This document shows positions 1 through 5,002 of a stretch of 5,002 nt of DNA, one piece after another; within the stretch, counting starts at the first letter, position 1; each line of letters begins with the position of its first letter. The position numbers and the translations under genes were made by a program. The stretch comes from Clostridiales bacterium (GTDB taxonomy: Bacteria > Bacillota > Clostridia > Lachnospirales > Lachnospiraceae): positions 1-5,002 of the forward strand of contig JAAZDA010000052.1 of NCBI GenBank assembly GCA_012512995.1, written 5' to 3'. Under the pieces are notes generated by a model, which was not told the DNA's origin, did not search any database, and saw only the letters and a list, made by a program, of their open reading frames with translations.

Positions 1-1568
1 ACAGCTTCGTCGAGGCGTGCAATTTTCGCAGCCTCCCTTACTTTCTGCCTGCGGATTGAAATTACCTTCTTATTGTCTGACCTCAGCCCGTCAGAACTGT
101 CCGTGCTGTTGTTATCATCGTCCGCGATCGCGATATTCCCGGCAATTGTTCCCGAGAAGAGGAAAGGTTCCTGGAGTACCATTCCGATATTCTTCCTCAC
201 AAACTCAGCACTCCTGTCAGCTATATCCACACCACCGACAGTTATTTGGCCGCATGTTCCCGGCAGATCGTATAGCCTGTCGAGCAGGTACATCAGAGTC
301 GATTTGCCTGACCCTGTTCCGCCCAGGATTCCCACCGTGGATCCCGCGGGGATCGTAAATGAGACATCGTGAAGAACTCCTGAATGCTGATTTATTTCAT
401 TGTTGTCATCTGAAGAGTTCTGTGCCTGATTTCCGCAATTCTCATATCCAAACGACACATGGTCAAAACAAATGTCCCCTGTCATCGGGGCGTCATTTGT
501 TTTGTCTTTATCCGCCTCTACCGGAGCATTCATTATATCGAGTATTCTTCCGATAGAAATTCCCGCCTTGCTGAGGTCGGCGATGACTCGTCCCAGGGCT
601 CTCACCGGCCACGCCAACATGAGGGTATAGGCCACGAAAGCAATAAAGTCGCCTGCAGCCAATGTCCCCGCCCCGCTGAAATACGCTCCGACCACTGTCA
701 CCGTCACCATCTGAAGACCGGAGATGAGATCTCCTGACGCCCAGAAAGCGGACAGCAATCTCATGAGTCTCACCCACAATGCTGTATATTCCTGATTCTG
801 ATCTTCAAAACGTTCGCGCTCATACTGCTCTCTCCCGAAAGCTCTGACCACACGGACTCCCGTGAGATTCTCCTGTGCTATAGTGGAAAGCTTGCCTTCC
901 TGAACATCCGCTTTTTCAAAACTTGATCCGATGCGGGAATAGAAAAAGAGCGAATAGATAACAATGATCGGTATGAAGATACCAGCTACAAATGTCAGCT
1001 TCGGATTTATCCCCAGCATGTACGCGAGGGCGAAAATAATCATGATAGATATTCTGAACAATTCAGTCATCTGCTCTGAAAGGAACAGTTTTACTGTATC
1101 AACATCTGATGTGCAGCGCTGAATGATATCGCCCGTCTGGTTTTCCGAAAACCATGAATAAGGAAGATGCAGGATGTGATTGAAGAGCTCGTCACGCATG
1201 CGCCTGACAAGGGCCTCAGCGCCCTTCGAATTATAATATTTGGCGCAGTAACGAAATACGGCTGTCACGAGTGCGACAACGATTACAACTACTGCAATGA
1301 TCCACAGATTTGCGCGCAGAAAAGCAGCCCCGCCGATTTCATCTATCCAATTGTTGATGAATGCCGGCAAAGCTGATGTACTGTCTCCCAGCAGCGTATC
1401 TACCGTGAAACTTATGATCTTGGGGCTCACAAGTTCCAGCGCCGAAACAATGCAGGATGACAAAATGCATAAAACAAAAAAGTGCAGCGCACCCTTCAGG
1501 AAGAACATTACCAGCGCGCTGCCGCTTTTAAACTGTTTTGAGTTGTCTTTTTTATTATCTGTTGACAT
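1..1568 (-). CDS. ABC exporter half-transporter, fused permease and ATPase (3' end cut by window edge)
   Basis: This is the N-terminal 522 residues of an ATP-driven membrane exporter of the MdlB/MsbA-like type, with permease and ATPase in one chain; the substrate is unknown. A six-helix membrane domain is visible, with hydrophobic segments near residues 28-48, 87-105, 171-186, 191-211, 281-298 and 304-321. Family-typical motifs are TGDIIQRCTSDVDTV (145-159) and ENLTGVRVVRAFGRE (233-247). The nucleotide-binding domain starts near residue 364, with A-loop Tyr375, Walker A GGTGSGKST (416-424, Lys422) and Q-loop Gln466. The LSGGQ signature, Walker B and H-loop would lie beyond base 1, so their absence is not a defect. 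The reading frame is unbroken. The ATG at 1568 is chosen because an in-frame TAA lies 15 bases upstream; its ribosome binding site is weak. Two Asn/Asp/Ser-rich insertions in the ATPase domain are unusual. Such half-transporters often pair with a second one, which could follow to the left. The family call is very secure; the substrate is not inferable. Confidence 0.95.
   Translation of the reverse strand, partial: MSTDNKKDNSKQFKSGSALVMFFLKGALHFFVLCILSSCIVSALELVSPKIISFTVDTLLGDSTSALPAFINNWIDEIGGAAFLRANLWIIAVVVIVVALVTAVFRYCAKYYNSKGAEALVRRMRDELFNHILHLPYSWFSENQTGDIIQRCTSDVDTVKLFLSEQMTELFRISIMIIFALAYMLGINPKLTFVAGIFIPIIVIYSLFFYSRIGSSFEKADVQEGKLSTIAQENLTGVRVVRAFGREQYERERFEDQNQEYTALWVRLMRLLSAFWASGDLISGLQMVTVTVVGAYFSGAGTLAAGDFIAFVAYTLMLAWPVRALGRVIADLSKAGISIGRILDIMNAPVEADKDKTNDAPMTGDICFDHVSFGYENCGNQAQNSSDDNNEINQHSGVLHDVSFTIPAGSTVGILGGTGSGKSTLMYLLDRLYDLPGTCGQITVGGVDIADRSAEFVRKNIGMVLQEPFLFSGTIAGNIAIADDDNNSTDSSDGLRSDNKKVISIRRQKVREAAKIARLDEA
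45..122 (-). other. Polar low-complexity insertion 2 in the ABC ATPase domain
   Basis: Residues 483-508 of the exporter follow the segment GTIAGNIAIA and precede VREAAKIARLDEA, which is the start of the helical subdomain. The stretch starts with an Asp/Asn/Ser-rich part and ends with a basic part (KKVISIRRQK). Typical exporters have about 10 residues between the NIA strand and the EAA helix; here there are about 30. It would sit close to the region that contacts the membrane-domain coupling helices, which is an inference from family structure. Confidence 0.55.
378..437 (-). other. Polar low-complexity insertion 1 in the ABC ATPase domain
   Basis: Residues 378-397 of the exporter lie between the A-loop tyrosine (FGYEN) and the strand VLHDVSF. 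They are rich in Asn, Asp, Gln and Ser. In most ABC exporters this link is only a few residues long, so about 15 or more residues appear to be inserted. It probably forms a flexible surface loop next to the adenine-binding A-loop. That placement is inferred from family topology. Confidence 0.6.
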
Positions 1569-1576
1569 TTCTGAAA

Positions 1577-1591
1577 TTATTTATTATCCAT
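1577..1591 (-). other. Four-codon mini-ORF upstream of the ABC exporter, in place of a clear ribosome binding site
   Basis: The 43-base gap before the exporter start lacks an AGGAGG-like sequence at normal spacing. The nearest purine run is GGAT, about 16 bases before the ATG. The gap does hold ATG-GAT-AAT-AAA-TAA, out of frame with the exporter and ending 8 bases before its ATG. Translation may start weakly or by reinitiation; this is speculative. No hairpin-plus-T-run terminator is visible in the gap. Confidence 0.25.
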
Positions 1592-1611
1592 TTGCCCGAT
1601 ACCAGTGTCTC

Positions 1612-2466
1612 TTACGGATTCACAAGTACTTCCAGCCCCAGCAGTCCCGGGCCTGTGTGAACTGCCATAGATGCCGTTATCTGCTCCTTGAAAAGGATCT
1701 TTGCGTGTGGCGCGGCTTCGTGGATCATGACTTCCATTTCGTCCGCTTCCTTTTTATTATTGCCGTGTGGAATCACCACCCAGCATTCGTTATCTCTCGC
1801 ATATCCGACCAGAAGATCGAACAGCTTTTGTTTTGCCCTGCTGATCCCGCGCACCTTGGCCGGCATATAATAAATGCCTTCCTTGTCGCAGGAAATGAGC
1901 GGCTTGATGTTGAGCGTGTTGCCTATGACATAAGTGACATGACCGATGCGGCCGCCCTTATGCAGATAATCGAGCGAATTCATGTAGAACATAAGGTGTG
2001 AGTCATAGCGCTTGGCCTCAAGTTTTGCCGTGATTTCGTCAAAACTCATGCCATCTTCGACCTTGCTCGCGACCCAGATCGCGAAAATTCCGCTCCCGAT
2101 CGAAATATTCTTCGTGTCGAACACAAAGCTCTTAATATCTGTGTGCTCGGCCGCTACCATTCTGACCGTATCGACCGTGCTCGAAAGATGAGGAGAAATG
2201 CACACTGCGATCATCTTCTCATAGCCGGCCTTCACGAGGTCGTTAATAAAATCATCCACCTCTCCGGCAGATGGCATCGATGTCGTCGGGATCTCTCCGG
2301 GGAATCTGTCATATATCATGAGCGGATCAAGATCCACCCCGTCAAGGTAATCGCGTTCCGGATATATTACGTGCACAGGCAAAACATGTATATCATGTTC
2401 TGCTGCATAATCCTTCGGCACATCTCCGCAGGAATCAACTACTACCGCTATTTTCTGACTGTTCAT
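1612..2466 (-). CDS. DegV family protein (fatty-acid-binding, FakB-like)
   Basis: This complete 284-residue protein matches the usual DegV length of about 280. DegV/FakB proteins are soluble carriers that hold a single fatty acid; in bacteria with FakA, they present it for phosphorylation to acyl-phosphate for phospholipid synthesis. Visible motifs are the N-terminal VVVDSCGDVP (8-17, nucleotide-fold-like start), IPTTSMPSAGEV (59-70), SPHLSSTVDTVRMVA (91-105), HKGGRIG (169-175), NTLNIKPLIS (183-192) and the C-terminal HTGPGLLG (270-277). By hand alignment from memory, Thr62, Ser95 and His270 match the carboxylate-contacting Thr, Ser and His of staphylococcal FakB. The start is set by a good ribosome binding site (AGAGGGA) ending 6 bases before the ATG. 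It lies 15 bases downstream of the hydrogenase stop, so co-expression is likely. No FakA kinase gene is in the window. The family call is very secure; the ligand and the biological role here are inferred. Confidence 0.95.
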   Translation of the reverse strand: MNSQKIAVVVDSCGDVPKDYAAEHDIHVLPVHVIYPERDYLDGVDLDPLMIYDRFPGEIPTTSMPSAGEVDDFINDLVKAGYEKMIAVCISPHLSSTVDTVRMVAAEHTDIKSFVFDTKNISIGSGIFAIWVASKVEDGMSFDEITAKLEAKRYDSHLMFYMNSLDYLHKGGRIGHVTYVIGNTLNIKPLISCDKEGIYYMPAKVRGISRAKQKLFDLLVGYARDNECWVVIPHGNNKKEADEMEVMIHEAAPHAKILFKEQITASMAVHTGPGLLGLEVLVNP

Positions 2467-2472
2467 ACAGTG

Positions 2473-2479
2473 TCCCTCT
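2473..2479 (-). promoter_or_regulatory. Ribosome binding site of the DegV-family gene
   Basis: AGAGGGA lies 6 bases before the ATG at 2466 and within the 15-base gap after the hydrogenase stop codon. A terminating ribosome would cover it, which fits translational coupling of the two genes. Confidence 0.7.
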
Positions 2480-2481
2480 TT

Positions 2482-3951
2482 TCAGTCCTTATGCATATGC
2501 ACGTTCTCGGCATCCTGCATCTTGAGGTTCTCGTGGACTTCTCTTGCATCTGCTTTTGCTATAAGGGCATCCCTGTCCTTAGTGAGTTCCTGCAACGACT
2601 TCTGTGCCGCCGGGCCCTGTACGCATCCACCGGGGCAAGCCATGCCTTCAATGAAATTCTCAGGCAGTCTGTCCATCTTCATAAGTGTAAGAGCCGTCTT
2701 GCACTCGAGAGCACCATTCGCAACTTTGACCTTGATATTGGATGTATCTACATCTTTTTCCTTCATGCATTCGAGAACAGCTGCTGTGACGCCCGCGCTG
2801 TTGCCGAAGCGCTTTCCAAATGTAGAACCCTGCTGAGTGTATACCTTTGCAGGCTCAAGCTCAATACCCTTGCCGCGGAGCATCTCATATGCCTCGTCAA
2901 AGGTCATCACGTAGTCAGCATTATTCTCAATGCTTGTATCGAGCACTTCGCTCTTCTTGGCCTGGCATGGTCCGATGAACACTGTGATACAGCCCGGCTC
3001 CCTTTCCTTGAGCATTCTTGAAACGGCACACATGGGGCTTACTGTCGTTGAGATCTTGTCGTTAAGTTCAGGGAAATGCTTGTGGATCATATTTACAAAG
3101 GCAGGGCAGCATGACGTGGTCTTCTTCTCTCCCTTTTCAAAAGCTTCAGCCCATTCATCAGCCTCAGCTGCCGCCGTCAGATCGCCGCCGAGCGATACAC
3201 TCACAAGATCCGCAAAACCAGCCTTCTTAAGTCCCTCTCTCCATGAATCCTCTGTTATATCCTGACCATACTGACCCTCGATTGCCGGTGCAGTCATGGC
3301 GTAGACTTTCTTGCCGGCTCTTATCATGTTGATTACGTCGACCATGAATGTCTTTGCACCCAGAGCGCCGAAAGGACATGCGTGAATGCAATGACCGCAC
3401 TGTATGCATTTGCTCTCGTCTATCTGGCAGAGACCGTGCTCATCCATTGTGATGGCATTTACAGGGCAGGCTTTCTTGCATGGACGCACGAGGTCGACTA
3501 TTGCGCCATAAGGGCATGCTTTTGAACACAATCCGCATTCCTTGCACTTGTCCGGATTTATATGTGCGCGCATCTGTCGATTGCTGTCACGTTCCAGTGT
3601 AATTGCTCCGAATTTACATGAATTATAGCAGGCATGTCCGAGGCAGCCGTGGCAGTTATCTGTGACCGTATACGCTGAGAGCGGGCAGTCATCACAGGCC
3701 GCGGGGATAACCTGAACTATATTTGTCGTGCTGAGTTTTGACGGGCACAGGCCTCTTGCAAGACGGACTCTCTGACGGATGATCTCGCGCTCACGGTAGA
3801 TGCAGCAGCGGAATTCCGGAACAGGTCCCGGTATCAGTTCTTCAGGAAGGTCTCCTTTCTTCTCATCAAGCTCGCCGTTCCATGCAAGTTTTGCCACTTC
3901 ATAGAACACTCTTTTTGTGATGTCATAAGTAGTTTTATCGTTTGTGACCAT
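2482..3951 (-). CDS. [FeFe] hydrogenase, group B (B1/B3-like), monomeric with N-terminal Fe-S domains
   Basis: This complete 489-residue enzyme is predicted to interconvert H2 with protons and electrons, probably exchanging electrons with ferredoxin in the cytoplasm; no signal peptide is seen. The N-terminal region has nine cysteines (49, 50, 69, 86, 89, 100, 103, 108, 112). Two full CxxCxxCxxxCP motifs follow (136-146 and 182-192), separated by a half-motif CKKACP (158-163). The H-cluster domain has the three signatures: TSCCPAF (279-285), GPCQAKKSE (327-335) and EGMACPGGCVQG (435-446). This gives Cys282, Cys329, Cys439 and Cys443 as predicted cluster ligands, with Cys281 as proton relay. 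The group A signatures are TSCCPGW and MPCxxKxxE, so Ala284-Phe285 and Gly327 point to group B. A Met/His-containing tail ends the protein. The start ATG has a strong AGGAG site 5 bases upstream. The gene lies 24 bases after a SpoIIE-type phosphatase and 15 before a DegV gene. Group B enzymes have little biochemistry, so H2 production, uptake or sensing cannot be told apart here. Maturases HydE, HydF and HydG are not in the window. Confidence 0.95.
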   Translation of the reverse strand: MVTNDKTTYDITKRVFYEVAKLAWNGELDEKKGDLPEELIPGPVPEFRCCIYREREIIRQRVRLARGLCPSKLSTTNIVQVIPAACDDCPLSAYTVTDNCHGCLGHACYNSCKFGAITLERDSNRQMRAHINPDKCKECGLCSKACPYGAIVDLVRPCKKACPVNAITMDEHGLCQIDESKCIQCGHCIHACPFGALGAKTFMVDVINMIRAGKKVYAMTAPAIEGQYGQDITEDSWREGLKKAGFADLVSVSLGGDLTAAAEADEWAEAFEKGEKKTTSCCPAFVNMIHKHFPELNDKISTTVSPMCAVSRMLKEREPGCITVFIGPCQAKKSEVLDTSIENNADYVMTFDEAYEMLRGKGIELEPAKVYTQQGSTFGKRFGNSAGVTAAVLECMKEKDVDTSNIKVKVANGALECKTALTLMKMDRLPENFIEGMACPGGCVQGPAAQKSLQELTKDRDALIAKADAREVHENLKMQDAENVHMHKD

Positions 3952-3956
3952 ATTTG

Positions 3957-3961
3957 CTCCT
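3957..3961 (-). promoter_or_regulatory. Ribosome binding site of the [FeFe] hydrogenase
   Basis: AGGAG lies 5 bases before the ATG at 3951, inside the 24-base gap after the phosphatase gene, with a second AGG just upstream of it (AGGATAGGAG). It is the best ribosome binding site in the window and fixes the hydrogenase start. Confidence 0.8.
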
Positions 3962-3975
3962 ATCCTTGATTGTTA

Positions 3976-5002
3976 TCAGTATATATGCTCTTCTACCGGC
4001 CGTCCTATGGCTTCCAGCGCCTCCGCGAGCTGACGCGTGAGGTTCTGTCTCATTCCGAGCTCAAGCGGGAGATCAGGGTTCTGATACGCCGCATTCACCG
4101 CAGTTCCTACATACATTTTGACTTCAGTGCACTGTTCAATAAGTATTCTTGCGATCCTGTCAGCCGGATTTGGCCTTTCAAGTCTCTTGAAAAACTCTCT
4201 GTCAATGCTGTCGAGATCCGCATACTGTTTTATTATACGCAAAACCTCAGCAAGTGTCAGCACGCCTTCAGTTACAAGATCGATCCCCTGTATCTCGCCC
4301 ATCGGCGGAAGCCCTATATCCGGGTCGTAATCGAGTGATACAGCCATCGGTCTGTTCAAAACACGTGATACTATCGAGGCGCTTGTTCCTCCGGAGACTA
4401 TTCTCTTTACCGACGCGTCTCCTGACATAAAATCCGACACCATTCTGCGATCATCAGAAGAGTTTTTCGCAGGGCCTGTCATCAGATGGACTATCTGTCT
4501 GTTCCTCACCCTGATACAGGCGACCGTGGTATCGTCTCCAGGTCTGTTATCATAAAGCTTATTGCATGCCTCACAGATTCCTATTGCCTCACGCATAGGT
4601 GACTGATCGGTTTCATGTTGTTTTCTCGCAAACTCGGCTATATCCTCCCATGGCCAGCCAAAACTACAGCTCTTGCCCACTCCGGCGTGTATCGTGCCAT
4701 CGCTCATTATGAAGAATGTATCTCCGACCTGCGCCGTGAATCGATAATCGTTGACACTCTTTCCGAGCTCTATCCTTTCATGCCGCGGGATTTCCACTAT
4801 CCTGCCGTCACGCAGAAAGATGCATCCGGGATTGTCATATTCGATCAGTGTAGCTCTCCCATCGTGGAATACCTGCAGAAGTGAGAATGTCGAATACGAA
4901 ACATGTGTCACAGGATCTGTCGGAAGTGTGTCAACAACTGTTTCAACACAGTCATTGAGGTGAGACCCTGCCTTCAGCATTGATCCGAATATCTTTGTCG
5001 TC
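3976..5002 (-). CDS. SpoIIE family protein phosphatase (PP2C type), N-terminus beyond window
   Basis: This is the C-terminal ~341 residues of a serine/threonine phosphatase of the SpoIIE/RsbU PP2C family. The frame is open to the right edge, so the ATG at 4980 is probably internal. Numbered from that Met, the sequence shows LPTDPVTHVSYSTFSLLQV (19-37), EYDNPGCIFLRDG (47-59), FIMSDGTIHAG (90-100) with predicted metal ligand Asp94, and RPGDDTTVACIRVR (146-159) with Asp149/Asp150. The first metal-binding Asp (DGMG-like motif) would be in the missing part. Beyond the PP2C fold (from ~165) is a C-terminal region of about 170 residues with VSGGTSASIVSRVL (195-208) and IQGIDLVTEGVLTL (230-243). I recall this arrangement from clostridial phosphatases next to hydrogenase genes, but I know no assigned function for that region. 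No sensor, kinase or membrane segment is seen in the visible part. The gene ends with tandem stops TGA-TAA, 24 bases before the hydrogenase. A phosphoprotein target is likely, but its identity is unknown. Confidence 0.9.
   Translation of the reverse strand, partial: TTKIFGSMLKAGSHLNDCVETVVDTLPTDPVTHVSYSTFSLLQVFHDGRATLIEYDNPGCIFLRDGRIVEIPRHERIELGKSVNDYRFTAQVGDTFFIMSDGTIHAGVGKSCSFGWPWEDIAEFARKQHETDQSPMREAIGICEACNKLYDNRPGDDTTVACIRVRNRQIVHLMTGPAKNSSDDRRMVSDFMSGDASVKRIVSGGTSASIVSRVLNRPMAVSLDYDPDIGLPPMGEIQGIDLVTEGVLTLAEVLRIIKQYADLDSIDREFFKRLERPNPADRIARILIEQCTEVKMYVGTAVNAAYQNPDLPLELGMRQNLTRQLAEALEAIGRPVEEHIY

Larger units (their letters stand above)
1..5002 (-). other. Probable single operon: phosphatase, hydrogenase, DegV, ABC exporter
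   Basis: Four genes run in the same direction with gaps of 24, 15 and 43 bases. No gap has room for a normal promoter plus leader, and none shows a GC hairpin with a T-run. Both ends are cut by the window, so the operon promoter and terminator are not seen. The first two gaps hold good ribosome binding sites, while the 43-base gap does not, so the exporter may be a looser member of the unit. Confidence 0.65.

Noticed and set aside
1..60. Apparent lack of LSGGQ and Walker B in the ABC exporter, as if truncated
   Set aside because: The frame is still open at base 1, and the missing motifs normally lie just beyond this point, so this is a window-edge cut.
508..777. Minus-strand open frame of 89 codons within the exporter gene in another frame
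   Set aside because: The exporter frame is continuous through this region with good transporter features, so this is an alternative-frame shadow and not a frameshift fragment.
1297..2001. Plus-strand open frame of 234 codons opposite the exporter start and the DegV 3' half
   Set aside because: It spans two real minus-strand genes and the gap between them, has no recognisable motif, and its composition looks like a shadow frame.
2143..3021. Plus-strand open frame of 292 codons opposite the DegV and hydrogenase genes
   Set aside because: It lies entirely antisense to two genes with secure family motifs, is rich in Cys, His and Ile as typical of reverse-complement shadows, and shows no recognisable domain.
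3952..3975. Possible terminator or promoter between phosphatase and hydrogenase
   Set aside because: The 24-base gap holds a second stop codon and a ribosome binding site only; no inverted repeat or T-run is visible.
4978..4980. ATG at 4980 as the true start of the phosphatase
   Set aside because: The frame remains open upstream to the edge (TTKIFGS before the Met), no ribosome binding site precedes it, and a PP2C domain needs an earlier Asp-containing motif that is missing here.

Overview
The window looks like chromosomal DNA of a strictly anaerobic, fermentative Clostridia-type bacterium (Bacillota) of middling GC. The evidence is a group B-like [FeFe] hydrogenase, a DegV-family lipid-binding protein, a SpoIIE-type PP2C phosphatase of the sort found beside clostridial hydrogenases, and AGGAG-like ribosome binding sites. 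The genus cannot be named from this stretch.

All genes lie on the minus strand, so they read from right to left in transcription order. (1) 5002-3976: the C-terminal ~341 residues of a SpoIIE-family serine phosphatase, whose N-terminus lies beyond the right edge. (2) 3951-2482: a complete 489-residue iron-only hydrogenase with a Cys-rich N-terminus, ferredoxin-like [4Fe-4S] domains and an H-cluster domain. (3) 2466-1612: a complete 284-residue DegV-family protein. (4) 1568-1: the first 522 residues of an ABC exporter half-transporter, cut by the left edge before its LSGGQ signature. The gaps are 24, 15 and 43 bases, with no visible terminator, so one polycistronic transcript is likely. No gene-free stretch exceeds 43 bases. 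I see no RNA gene, insertion sequence, CRISPR array or phage feature.

The most interesting unit is the phosphatase-hydrogenase pair. Group B [FeFe] hydrogenases are poorly characterised, and a signalling-type Ser/Thr phosphatase directly upstream suggests that H2 or redox state is linked to protein phosphorylation. The hydrogenase keeps the H-cluster ligands and, by hand alignment, the proton-path residues, so it should be catalytically competent. It carries group B-like substitutions around the H-cluster (TSCCPAF, GPCxAK) and an unusual number of N-terminal cysteines. DegV and the exporter are probably co-transcribed passengers or lipid/envelope functions; a functional link to the hydrogenase is only inference. 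The exporter has two Asn/Asp/Ser-rich insertions in its nucleotide-binding domain.
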